Shown piece after piece: positions 11,080-21,638 of a stretch of DNA of 64,000 bases (position 1 is its first letter; every line of letters starts with the position of its first letter). Source of the DNA: Eublepharis macularius (Eukaryota; Chordata; Lepidosauria; Squamata; Eublepharidae); the NCBI RefSeq assembly GCF_028583425.1, contig NC_072800.1, positions 8,507,001-8,571,000 on the forward strand, in the 5' to 3' direction. Under the pieces are notes generated by a model. It saw only the letters and a program-made list of their open reading frames with translations. It ran no database searches and was not told the DNA's origin. The position numbers and the translations under genes were made by a program.

Positions 11080-11580
11080 CCTTATTTTATATTTTTATAT
11101 TTATTTATTAATAATATTTGTTATTTTTATATTTATTTTATATATTTTTTTTATTTTATACCTTACCTTTCTGCCTTCACCAGGGCCATCAAGCTGGTTA
11201 ACAGATTTAAAACATACATAATAAAAACACATCTTAAAAACCATTAAAACAAAAAAAGTATTAGCACAATTAAAACCAAGCTAAAATACACATATAAAAA
11301 CAACAATTTAAAACATAGGGCAGGAAAGAGGGATTACTGAGGGAAAAGCAGACTAAACAAAAAAAAAAGTTTTCATCAGCTGGTAAAAGACAGCAACAAA
11401 AGGGGACAAGTGAGCCTCTCTCGGGAGAGAGTTCCAGAGTTTTGTTGCTATGACTGAGAAGGCCGTCTTCTGGGCTGCCACCTGCCTAATCTCAGAGCAT
11501 CCAAAGCAGGGTCTCAGGAAATAACCATAGTGGTCAGGTAGGTTTGTAAGCGAGTTGGCAGCCTTTCAGGAAAGGTTAAA
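11080..11580 (-). pseudogene. L2-like LINE C-terminus and 3' UTR
   Basis: On the minus strand, positions about 11480-11370 translate to TAFSVIATKLWNSLPREAH followed by FVAVFYQLMKTF. This is the same conserved C-terminal block as in the LINE at 7502-7789. The A/T-rich stretch 11085-11165 would be its 3' tail, opposite in strand. It is strongly 5'-truncated and has no catalytic residues. Confidence 0.7.
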
Positions 11581-13139
11581 TCAGTGATTCTTAACTTTTA
11601 ATCCATTTGCAACCCCCAAGTACAGAACATTGCCATCAGATGCCCCCAATTTATTTAATTGTTTATTTAAATACTTGCTTGATACCCATGCTTTGCTACT
11701 GTATTTAACTACTTTAAATCCAGTTATAATACTTATGGGTGTGTAACTTTTTTTTTTGAGTTGCCAACCCTAGTGAACTTTGAAGAAAAGACTGGGAGGT
11801 GCATTTGACCTCACGACACATTCAATTACTTCCAATAGAAACTGCATACTGTTTAGAATGTGGGGGTGAGGACCAATCAGGCTGCAGATGCAAATAACCT
11901 CTGGGGGGGAATGAGATGTGGAATGTTGTGAGTCTCAATCAGCCCGCATATACAAATGACCTTGAAAGCCTGGCCCAATCAGGGAAGAGTGGCCGACCTT
12001 GCAGTGGGCGGCGGGGGTGGGGCACAAGCATGCAGTAGCCTGCCAGCCACACAAGGAAGCTGTATCCCTTTGGGGAAACACATTTTAGCCCTTTTATCCC
12101 CTTAGTGGGGACATTTCTTAAAATTCCTTCTTAGTGGGTGTTTTACAGCATGAAAGGAATTTTCTCCTCAAATTTCATGTTTCTAGGTCCAGGGGTTTGG
12201 GCTGGGTGTTGATGAGTCAGTCAGGACACTTGTCTTTATACAGAGATATTTATATGCAACTTTTCCCATGAACCACGGTGCCTCAGGTAGCTTCCCCCCA
12301 AAGCATCCTTTCTTGAATTAAGGAAGACACAGCTATATATATTTCCTTCAAAATAATAGCCTCCTTATGAAGTTAATTGCCAAGTGCCCACCTTCTTCTG
12401 GAAGATAGACAGCACAGGGAGTTTCCCTGTGGCAGGAGTCCGGGAATATGGCAGGCCCCAGAACTGACCCAGAGCTCACTTGTGCTGCCTTTGAGCAGCA
12501 GCCACAGCAGCTGAATGAGTCCTCCTTATAACAAGGCCTCTCCTGCGTGCTCCGAGTGGTTTTCCCTGTAGTGCTTGTATATCAGTTTGCAACTTCCCTT
12601 TCTTCAGGGACTCTTTTCCTATTGTTGAGCCTGTGGGGAGAGAAGCACTGAGCATCGGCCACAGAAGCACAGCCCATAGCAGCAGGTTCCAGGGCCAGGG
12701 CAGCCTCACCTGATGGACAGTTCCCCAGTTTACAGCCACTAGTACATGTTAGAACAGTGGCTGCATTAACCAAGATGTCCACAGTCATTTTTAGATCCTG
12801 AGGAGGACATGTTGTCATCCAGAAATAAAACATCCTGACCTTTCCAGTGGAAATGTTCCAGTCCAAGGGGGGAAGATGATGCTTTGTAACCAGGCATGGC
12901 AGGGCTCTGTTTGGAGTTATTTGGATGCTGAGGGAACAAGACTAGACATATATTTCATGCTGAAGGCTGAAAGGAAAATAAATCCTTTCCATGTTTATGG
13001 CAAGAGCCCAAGTCAGCTGTGTGAGTGGACAGCAAACACATTTCGCTCTCTGGCAAATCATGGAAGAAATACAGTTCTAGATTTCCTTGCCCTGGATTCC
13101 CTCCCCCCCTTCAGCAGTCATCTTAGAACCATTTTAACA
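11581..13139. other. No assignable feature; one doubtful exon-like frame
   Basis: Mostly unassigned. A minus-strand frame at 12476-12739 contains a hydrophobic run (LPWPWNLLLWAVLLWP) followed by a basic region, and ends close to a sequence resembling a splice donor (CAA then GTGAGC). This looks superficially like a signal-peptide exon, but I do not recognise the product and there is no partner exon. It is left unannotated as a gene. Confidence 0.3.
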
Positions 13140-13375
13140 TAACATTCTAATTTATATACTGCTCTTCAGGACAACTTAATGCCACACTCAGAGCAGTTTA
13201 CAAAGTGTATTATTATTAACCTCACAACAATCACCCTGAGAGGTGGGTTGGGCTAAGAGAGCTCTGGGAGAGCTGTGACTGACTGAAGGGCACTCAGCTG
13301 GCTTCAAACCCAGCTGTCCAGATTAGAGTCCTGCTGCTCTTAACCACTACACCAAACTGGCTCTGTGCTCCATCT
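13140..13375 (-). mobile_element. tRNA/CORE-type SINE, copy 1
   Basis: Read on the minus strand: a tRNA-like head with TAGTGGTTAAGAGCAGCAGG, a B-box region, a MIR-like core (AGCTGGGT, then AGTCACAGCTCT) and a LINE-like tail containing TTAAGTTGTCCTGA with a TTATTAAT-rich end. The same structure recurs immediately downstream. Confidence 0.75.
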
Positions 13376-13389
13376 CATTCTTTATAATA

Positions 13390-13640
13390 AGAACATTAAT
13401 AATAATAACATTTGATTTATATACCGCCCGTCAGGACAACTTAATGCCCATTCAGAGTAGTTTACAAAGTATGTCATTATTATCCCCACAACAATCACCC
13501 TGTGAGGTGGGTGGGGCTGAGAAAGCTCCAGAGAGCTGTGACTAGCCCAAGGTCACCCAGCTGGCTTCAAGCGGAGGAGTGGGGAATCAAACCTGGCTCT
13601 TCAGATTAGAGTCCTGCACTCTTAACCACTACTCCAAAGA
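13390..13640 (-). mobile_element. tRNA/CORE-type SINE, copy 2
   Basis: Same family and strand as the preceding copy. The minus strand shows GGAGTAGTGGTTAAGAGTGC (A box), GGTTTGATTCC (B box), the core GGGTGACCTTGGGCTAGTCA and the tail AAGTTGTCCTGACGGGCGG. The microsatellite-like ATAATAATAA at its 3' end lies between the two copies. Confidence 0.8.
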
Positions 13641-14058
13641 ATCAGAACAAAAGAACAATAGAAGAGGAGAGAAAGACAAGAGATCATTAAACCCTGGGAA
13701 GCTTAGAATATAAACCTTGACAGCCCAGGAAGGAAAGGGAGGAAGAAGAGAGAGAAGAGGAGGCAAAGATGAATGCACAACTCTTTGCTTCTCATTACAA
13801 GATTATTCCTATTGGAAGGACATCCCATTGCAGCCAATCGGACTTGTTTCCTAGCAAACTGGACATGTCTAGGAGTGAGACACTTGCTCATTAATGGCAT
13901 TGATTAGCATACCAATGAATTAACAAATAAAAAATACATCAGGCTATATCAAAGCAGGTGACATTTTCAGCATGTTTCCTTCAATAAAGGTCTCTCTAGG
14001 CAAATAATTTATTCTGGGATAATAAACACACTGGCAGAATTTGTCAATGCTCATAGAT

Positions 14059-14416
14059 CAGGGGTCCCCAACATAGTGCCCATGGGAACAATTATGCCCT
14101 TGACAGCTTCTGTGGAGCCCTCCAAGTGCTTTTAGGAAATGGGTGGGCAAGGTGGGAATTTTGAAAAGCATGGCTTCAGATTGGCCATTGGAGTATTGAT
14201 TGGCTGTGCACATTTTTAAAAACATTGCTTTATCAGAAACTGCTTCCACAGCACAAGGATCTTCACTGTGTGACTGAAGATAAGCTGTAGCAGCTATTTT
14301 GTGGCTGGCTGTGCCTCCTGCAACAGACATTTTGTGGTAGCCATTTTGTTGCTGTACCCACCACATTGTGAGAATTCTAAATGTGCCCACAGGCTCAAAA
14401 AGGTTGGGAACCCCTG
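14059..14416. mobile_element. Non-autonomous hAT MITE with perfect 8-bp TSD
   Basis: Ends are CAGGGGTCCCCAAC (left) and GTTGGGAACCCCTG (right), so the termini form an inverted repeat with one mismatch in 14 bases. The 8 bases TCATAGAT flank it on both sides (14051-14058 and 14417-14424). The interior has no coding frame and contains ATTTTGTGG/CCATTTTG blocks common in non-autonomous hAT families. It would depend on a transposase supplied elsewhere. Confidence 0.93.
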
Positions 14417-14968
14417 TCATAGATTGTTTCAAGTAATTATCTTGTTGCTGTAATTTCTTCATGCGGCAAAATGACTGCATTTAAAATCCAGAGTTTAATC
14501 ATCTGCCATGCATAATTTTCAAGATTATGTCCCACTTTAATGCCATGAATTAAGGAAAACAACAGGCCCCTTACCTGTCCTGTTCTTTCCTTTATCTGCC
14601 TCCCTCTGAAGTGTGAGAAACCATGATGGCTGACTACTGTATCTTATCAACATAGTGCTCTATTTTGTTCACAAGGGAAATCTTGGCCTATTTCACAGGG
14701 GATGGCATTAGGCAAACATCCTGATTATTGTTCCGCACCATGCCAGAACATGCTTCCCTTTCTCCCTTGCCAAGAGAGCAGGGAATGTATTGGAGCAATT
14801 TACAAAGCCATCTGTATTCGTGCTTCTCAAAATGCTCTTCTTTGAAACACACAGATGATATTCTCAAGTCTTACAAACACCAGAACCACAGTGGGAATTG
14901 GTCGGGGCAACAGTTTATCAGCTGATTTGGAGGGGGGCATGTTTTGTGTCCAGTCCCAGGCATCTGAA

Positions 14969-15096
14969 ACTGAGGGCCAAGCTACAAGTGACGAATGACA
15001 CTTGAACAGCAAGTGGATTGAGTGGAGGGCAAGTGAACAGGGAAGAATACACTTGCTGTTCAAGTGTTATTCGTCACTTGTAGCTTGGCCCTCAGT
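14969..15096. repeat. 128-bp palindrome with 47-bp arms
   Basis: Arms at 14969-15015 and 15050-15096 are inverted copies with a single mismatch, beginning ACTGAGGGCCAAGCTACAAG. The spacer is about 34 bp. No direct flanking duplication is apparent. Transcribed RNA would form a long hairpin. It is most easily explained as a palindromic MITE; a small-RNA precursor is possible but unsupported. Confidence 0.85.
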
Positions 15097-15227
15097 GTTG
15101 TTCTATCAGCAAAATAAACTGAGGTGGTAGAATTCTGAGCTGTTCCTCTGCAGGGGGAGATGTCATATTTTGAATATGTAAAAAATTCTCTGCATGTAGT
15201 AATCTAGCACATCAGGGCTACATGGAA

Positions 15228-15648
15228 TGTCAGTTCCTGGCAGGTAGATCCCCCAGCCCCTCTCCAGTGAACACACATTGGTTCCAGTAGAAAAGCTTTA
15301 TTTAGGATTTGACAGTTCAGGTCTGCACTCCATCACGGAGCTTGGTAGAAGTGTTAAGGTTTTGGCGTGCAGTATACATGGGTCCTGTGAGAACCCTTTT
15401 TAGTTATGGCTAGACATTCAGTATACAATCATACCTTCCCAGCATCTGGGCAAAGTAGCAAGAGCTGGCACCTGGACGCTCCAAGGTCAGTGCTAGCTTA
15501 GAGGAGCATATTTCTATAAGATAACAGGAAAGGCCCACTCTGGGTCTCAAAAGGAACACTTGCACTAAGGAGAGAATACATCGGGTTAATAATGAGCATT
15601 GTGGTTACAACATATAGACAATCATGGCATGACTGAACACAGACATGA
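15228..15648 (-). repeat. 3' LTR of chromovirus A
   Basis: On the minus strand it starts TGTCATGTCTGTG at 15648, directly after a purine-rich tract (CTTTGAGGGGGCAGAA, 15649-15664) that fits a polypurine tract. It ends GGAACTGACA at 15228. An AATAAAG polyadenylation signal lies about 70 bp before the end (near 15300). Confidence 0.8.
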
Positions 15649-15680
15649 CATTCTGCCCCCTCAAAGATCTCCTTCTCCTC

Positions 15681-16197
15681 TCACAGGGGCCCAGGTTTGT
15701 CAGGATACAGTTCATGGAATTTCTTGATGAGTCTAGGAGCCTTCATGTCCGAGTTTTTAATCAATTCCTGATAACTAGGGTCAAAATATTTCCACCTTAC
15801 CAGGTTATACAGTTGATTGTGCTTGAGCTTAGAGTCTAGAATGCTTTCTATTTCATGATGAACTTGGCCATCCACCAGGATGGGGTGAGGGGCTCCCCAT
15901 TCAGGGTGCCATTTGTCAGGAGGGGGAGCTTTCTTTAGAAGACTGAAGTGAAAGACTGGATGGGTTTGATGTAAGTTCTTTGGTAATTCCACCTCTGCTG
16001 TCACTTCATTAGTAAGTCTTTTCACAGGAAAGGGCCCTAAAAATGTCCACCCCAGTTTTTTACTAGGCTGCTCCACCCTGAAGTTTTTTGTGGAGATGTA
16101 TACAAAGTCTCCTGGTTGAAGCCTCCAGGGGGTGGAGCGTTTTCTCTCAGCAAATTTTTAATAATCCTCTTTGGCTTTGGTTAGAGTGTGACACTGA
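15681..16197 (-). pseudogene. Integrase C-terminus and chromodomain of chromovirus A
   Basis: The minus strand encodes an integrase C-terminal barrel region (FVYIS, then QPSKKLGW and LGPFPVKRL) followed by a chromodomain (HHEIESILDSKLKHNQLYNL, then VRWKYFD). In chromoviruses this domain reads histone marks and steers integration. The frame ends with LYPDKPGPL near 15681, just before the PPT. The N-terminal side is cut by a Penelope-derived insertion at 16198-16325. Confidence 0.85.
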
Positions 16198-16325
16198 CAG
16201 ATCTCTGTCTTTTGGTGCTACACCTCTGAAGGTGCCAGTCACAGCTGCTGGTGAAACATCAGGAACTACAATGCCAAGACCACAGCTATACAGCCCGGAA
16301 AATCCACAACAACCATCTGAGGAAT
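16198..16325 (+). mobile_element. Penelope-like 3'-end fragment with degenerate hammerhead motif
   Basis: Contains CTCTGAAGGTGCCAG, GCTGCTGGTGAAAC and AGGAACTACAATGCCAAG, a dispersed reptile repeat also present at 53482-53668. The order stem I (CCT/AGG), CTGAAG, stem II (GCCAG/CTGGT), GAAAC matches a hammerhead ribozyme layout, with the core A9 changed to G. It sits exactly where chromovirus A loses roughly 100 codons of integrase, so insertion and deletion are linked. Confidence 0.7.
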
Positions 16326-16840
16326 TGTTCAAGCACCTGATTTGTGCGTTCTGACTGTCCGTTGGTCTGTGGAGAGAAGACGGAGCTTAATCCTTGTTCA
16401 ATCCCCACGAGTTGAAGAAACTCCCGGCAGAAGTTGGCAACGAATTGTGGCCCCCTGTCTGAGATCACCTTCTCAGGAAATGAGTGCAATTTCACTATAT
16501 GTTTCAAGAACAGACTTGCTAGCTTTTTGGCTCTGGGTATTGTGGTACACGGAACAAAATGAGCCTGTTTCGAAAAGAGATCCATCACTACTAGAATGAC
16601 TGTGTGTCCTTTTGAGGGGGGAAGATCTGTAATAAAGTCCGTTGAAATCACAGTCCATGGTCTAGGGGGAGTCTCTAATGGTTGCAATAGTCCTGGGGGT
16701 TTTCCCCTCCTTGATTTCCCCATTATACATACTGGGCAGGAGGATATGTATTGAGAAATGTCTTTTCTCATTGCTGGCCACCAAAATTGTCTTATCTCCT
16801 CCCTCTGGCTGTCATGTTGGGGCATGCGCAAAAGGGCAGA
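16326..16840 (-). pseudogene. Integrase catalytic core of chromovirus A
   Basis: Minus-strand frame with CC of the zinc region (SSCPVC), then the DDE core: D in STDFITDLPPSKG, D in VISDRGPQFVANF and E in TNGQSERTNQVLEQFL. The frame is open over this region. The upstream HH pair is missing: the linker MPQHDSQRE after RNase H runs straight into IRQFWWP, implying a deletion of about 100 codons compared with element C. Downstream it breaks at EQFL where the Penelope fragment starts. Confidence 0.88.
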
Positions 16841-16918
16841 AATTCGATCGCCCGGGGAGGCATTTCAACGTGAAGTTGAATTTAGAGAAGAATTCCGCCT
16901 ACCTTAATTGTTTGGCAT

Positions 16919-18101
16919 TCAGTTTTGGGGGGGTGCGTAGTGCCTCCAAATTTTTGTGATCAGTCCATACTTCAGCCCCCCCTCCAGCCAATGCCACCAG
17001 GTCTCAAGGGCTAGTTTCACTGCAAACGATTCTTTCTCCCACACATTCCAATTGCATTCGGCCTCAGAAAACTTCTTAGAAATGTAAGCGCAGGGGTGCA
17101 GTTTCTCCTCATCATTTGGATGTAAAAGCACCCCCCCACACACACACACACTGCCATGTCGCTCGCATCAACTTGCACTGCAAACTTTCTGTTTTCATCA
17201 GGGTGCTGTAGCACCGATTCAGAAATAAACAACTTCTTGAGGTTGTCGAAAACTTTTTGACACTCTGCTGTCCAGTTTAATTTAGCACTTGGCTTTTTCC
17301 CTTGTAACCCTTTCCCCTTCGTTTTTAACAAGTCCGTTAAGAGTAGGACAATTTAAGCAAAGTTTTTTATGAAGGGTTTGTAAAAATTAGCAAACCCTAG
17401 GAACGACTGCAATTGTCTTCTTGTTCCGGGGACCTTCCACCCCACCACTGCTTGGATTTTTGCCGGGTCCATTTTCAACCCTTGGTGAGATATTCGGTAC
17501 CCCAAGAAATCCAGCTCCTCTTTATGGAATTCACATTTAGACAATTTCACTGGCAGTTTGTGTTTCTTCAAAGCAGTCAGTACTTTTCTGACCAATTCTA
17601 CATGCGATTCTTTATCAGTAGAATAAATCAACACATCATCTCGATAAACAACTACACCTTTGTACAGGTACTCATGTAGCACCTCATTGATCATATTCAT
17701 GAACACGCCTGGTGCCCCCTGTAGCCAAAAGGCATGACGAGATACTCAAACTGGCCTAGGGGCGTATTGAATGCAGTTTTCCATTCATCCCCTTCCCTTA
17801 TCCTCACTTGGAAATAAGCATCTTTTAAGTCAAGCTTTGAAAAAATTCTTCCTTGTGCCATGACACTGAGCAAGTCTCTAATCAAGGGAAGGGGGTATGC
17901 ATTTGACATCGAGACAACATTTATCCCTCGGTAGTCTGTACACAGCCTTAGCCCCCCATCTTTCTTTTTCCGGAACAGCACAGGTGCCGCATGGGCGGAG
18001 CTAGCGGGGCGGATAAATCCCTGTTCCAAATTCTTATCAATGAACTCTCTTAATTCCTTTCTCTCAGCTGGGCTCATTGAATATAATTTACCTTTAGGCA
18101 A
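16919..18101 (-). pseudogene. Reverse transcriptase and RNase H of chromovirus A
   Basis: RT motifs in order on the minus strand: [56 protein letters not shown], then GVVVYRDDVLIYS, FLGYRIS and SFLGFANFYKPFIKNF. RNase H follows (FAVQVDASDMAV, then [14 protein letters not shown] block and LALETW). The catalytic box is YRDD instead of the usual YLDD. Frameshifts occur near 17700, 17340 and 17150, and a CA repeat (17139-17151) disrupts RNase H. Not functional. Confidence 0.9.
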
Positions 18102-18740
18102 TCCCCCCCCCCCCGGAATAAGTTCAATATCACAGTCTGTTTTTCCATGTCGAGGGGAAGCTCATCCGCTTCTTTTTTATCAAACACTTGTTTTAAATCT
18201 TGATATTCAGAGGGAATGACTCCTTCCTCTTCCGTGCTTAACAGTACAGCCTCTAAGGGGGAGGATGCCTCCTTCCCCCACACTTTAGTCAATGCATGCT
18301 TTGCACAACAATCCCCTTTAAAGACCACCATCCCGGCGGACCATTTGATGTACGGATCATGATCCCGTAGCCATCGACTTCCCAGCACCAAGGGGTATTT
18401 GGCTACATTACTTACTATATATGTCTGATTCTCCCAATGATCTCCCATGCCTGTGGCCGTAGGTTCGGTTTGAAATTGTGCCAGGTGCATACTAGATCCA
18501 TCCATCTGTTCAAATACTATTGGGTTTTCCAGTTTGGCTGTTTCTAAGCCTGGTCTAGCAAGGACGAAGCTGAAGTTGGTTCCCAGTTCCCAGTTCACCA
18601 GTGCTGGTGATATTAAATCCAGTGAACACCCAGAGTCTATTAAAGCTTGCACCCGCACATGAGTTCCCCTCTTTGGATTCAATACAGTCACAGGCATGAA
18701 CAGTATGGCCCCTCTTTCCCTCACCTTTGGTGGTTCCAAT
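18074..18740 (-). pseudogene. Aspartic protease region of chromovirus A
   Basis: The frame contains the retropepsin-type active site ALIDSGCSLDLISPALV (about 18660-18600), followed by LENPIVFEQMDGS and YPLVLGSRWLRDHDP, a conserved stretch shared with elements B and C. The segment joins gag to RT in this family. Near 18105 a C-run breaks the frame to RT. Confidence 0.85.
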
Positions 18741-18867
18741 TTCTGTTGGACCTGCTGTTGGGGCCCTTTTATGGCAGGTCTGTCTCATTTCCCAACGGCA
18801 CCGCTTACTCCTCCTCAGCCTCTTTTCATGGAGGTTCCCCAGCATATCCAGGACCTTCATCGGCATC

Positions 18868-21591
18868 CAAGCTGGCTTCTAGGTTTCCATGTTTCATACC
18901 CCGGGTCCTACCAGGCGGTTTAGAGGTCCCTGTGGGTTTGGGTAGGAATCCACTCTTTCTCTCCTGCACCAATTTGCCGGGGCATTGTGCTGCAAAATGT
19001 CCCATGCCCCCACAATTTAGTCATAGTCCTTGTCTCCATCGTGCCTCTTGTGCGTAGGGGCTGTGACCCCTGTTTGCAGTGGTGGGTCTCCATGTCCCTG
19101 CTTGTTGTTGCATTCTTACAAGTTTCACTACTTGGGTTCTGTTTTCAACCTCACAGGATAGTTGAATCCACCCTAACGGCATTTGTGGATCATCTAGCAT
19201 TAATGCACTATCTAATAGATCCGCGTTTAGACCGTTTCAAAAGAGTTCAATTTTTACTCCTTCACAATAGCCTGATATTTTGCTGGCTAGCTGCCTAAAT
19301 TCGACCGTGTACTCTCTGATGTCTCTGGACCCTGCTTGATGGTTTTGAGCTGTGTTTTGGCTCTTTCCCCTTCCAAAGGGTCATCAAATTGAGCTTTGAG
19401 CGCATTGGCAAATGCATTTAAACCATGCAGCTCAGGTGCTCTCATGTTAAACAGGGTTACGTACCACTCAGCTACCACTTTCTCCAATCAAGATCCCAGG
19501 TGGTTCACCTGACTGTGTTCCAAAGGAAATAAGTGTCCCCAATCATGGAAAAATTCCATGGCTTGAATTAAGAAGAATCCAAGGTTTCTGGGGTTCCCAT
19601 CAAATGTAGCTTCCAACTGGAACCATCCTGGTGGCAATCCCGGTGTGAGGGCTCCTGCTCCCTGGCCTCCCATTGCCTGTTGAATCGGAGCCCCCCTCCA
19701 AGGGGGTGGTTGCAAATGTCCGTGTACCCCCTGGGGTATCTGGTAGGCTCCATTTGCTCCCAATCCCATTGGAGCCATTTGTGGAATCCCTCCATATTGT
19801 GGTTGAAAACCTTGTGTTTGGATTCCCTGGGCTCTCAATGGGATATTTACTGGGGGACCCCCCTTTGGGTATATCCTATTTGTATTCCTGCCCCTGTTGG
19901 GGCAATAATGGGGGTTCTTGGTGTTTGGCCTTGTTAGGTCATCCTCATCCCATTGGTTGCAACTGATGCTCCTGTGCTTGCTTGAGCTTGCACAGGTTGG
20001 CTCCTTGACACTCTCATCCCCATTGTGGTACCAGGCGCTCCCATGCCTCTCACTAGCGGAGGTATGGTCAAAAGCTGTGGGGCCCCACTTGGGCCCATTC
20101 CCTGTGTTAGAGGCCCTCATTATGGCGTGGGGTGGAATGGATCCTCCCATCCTTATAACTATAGGAACCTGTGCAGGGGGGAATTGTTTGAGTTCCCATA
20201 AAACTTTCTGGAGTCATTAAAATTTGCCCCCCCCCTTTCTGCACTTCCTTGTTTTTGTCCACTTTGTGAAGCTCTCCCCTGCTTCTCTGGCAGTGGTCAT
20301 ACACTTAATCCCACGGGTAAGTTCGTCATCTCGTTCACCAGCTGGATGGTTTGCTCCAGCTCCTTTCCCCTCCTTGCTATTTGGGCCTTGAGGATCTGGT
20401 ACCTTTCCCCCACTCTTGCTTGCAGCGTCTGGCCCCTGAATGGGACTGATGGCCCAGCCGCATTCCAATCCAGGGTGTAGATACCCTCATTGTTCATAAA
20501 ATCCTGGGAACTTTGCCAGTTGCCAGGGGTTAATCCACAGTTCCCCTGTATTTGTACATCCTCCAACACCGGTTGTGTTGTCGCCCCTTGTAGTGTAGGT
20601 AGCTGCAGCATCTGGCCTCATTCCTGGTTACATGGCCCAGCTGCGGCTCCTGTTTGTACATCCCCCAACACTGATTGTGTTGTTGCCTCCTGTAGCGTAG
20701 GTAGCTGCGGTGTCTGGCCCCATTCCTGGTTGCTTGGCCCGGCCGCAGCTCCTGTTCCCCACTGATTTAGTGGGTCCTTTGTAAATCCACTGCACTCTGC
20801 AGCATTTCCAGGGGGTAATCCAGGGTCCCCCGTTATTTGTAAATCCACCGGGACTTGGGTACGTTGAGCATCCAACCCCGACTATGCTTCTCATCCAATC
20901 CCAGGTAAGACCTGTTAACGCCAACAGGTTGTATCTCATCACCTGGAACCGTTCACTGAGGTAATCCAAATGATCCTCTCCTATTAGCTCCATTCCTTCT
21001 GTCAGCACGGGGGAGTCCCAGGCGAGGAACAAGCTCCCTTGGCAAACGTTCTTCCATTGCTGATAATCCTGTCACGACTCCGGGCCTCTTCCTGGCAGGA
21101 GGTCTGGAGGGGGCTCCAACCCCCATGGCAAGTGACTCTCCTGCTGCACGGGGAGAGTTGCACAATGTTCCAGTTCATCCTTCCACCAAAACTCTGATGC
21201 ACTTGCAGCTATATTTTCCACTCCTCTCCCAGAAGTAGTCTGGGATGTTCCAAGGGAGAGGTCTCCCATTGGCTTGATCCTCTGATTGCCCACCAGGATG
21301 GAGGTCATCTGTGGAACCCCGGAGATGTCGGGTGCTCCTGTCTCACTCAGGCAGCAACCTAACAGTGCTCCTCTCCACCTCTTGTTCCCGGTTCCTGGGT
21401 GCCCATTTCCTGGGAGTTGGTAAAGTAGTCCATGTAAGATGGGTGACCCCTCTCCTAGGGATCACCCCCAGTTCTATAGGAGCTCTTCCAGTATCTGCAC
21501 CTGCTCCCAGGTGCAGGACTGGGTGGAAAATAGAGTCTCCTGGTGCTGTTAATCCTGGGGTTGGCTCAAACGGCTGGAATCCGGTAGCCAT
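18868..21591 (-). pseudogene. Gag of chromovirus A
   Basis: The start chosen is the ATG at 21591 (MATGFQPFEPTPGL), 47 bp inside the 5' LTR. A long repetitive, proline- and glutamine-rich N-terminal part is followed by the capsid block LEATFDGNPRNLGFFLIQAM and WGHLF (about 19640-19510), AEWYVTLFNMRAPELHGLNA, and a CCHC zinc knuckle remnant (LNCGGMGHFAAQC, about 19020-18975). The capsid block matches the Sushi-derived gag family from which mammalian PEG10/RTL genes arose. Multiple stops and frameshifts are present. Confidence 0.82.
20500..20860 (-). repeat. Tandem modules inside gag leader of chromovirus A
   Basis: GTACATCCYCCAACAC recurs at 20554 and 20656, a period of 102 bp (34 codons). A wider module, CCAGGGGKTAATCCA with TATTTGTAMATCC, recurs at about 20522 and 20811. 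The 102-bp unit would preserve frame, so duplication may have varied gag length rather than broken it. Confidence 0.75.
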
Positions 21592-21638
21592 TCTCCAGAG
21601 GTTACAGATACAGAAGAAAAGGAGGATTCTGGTCAAAA

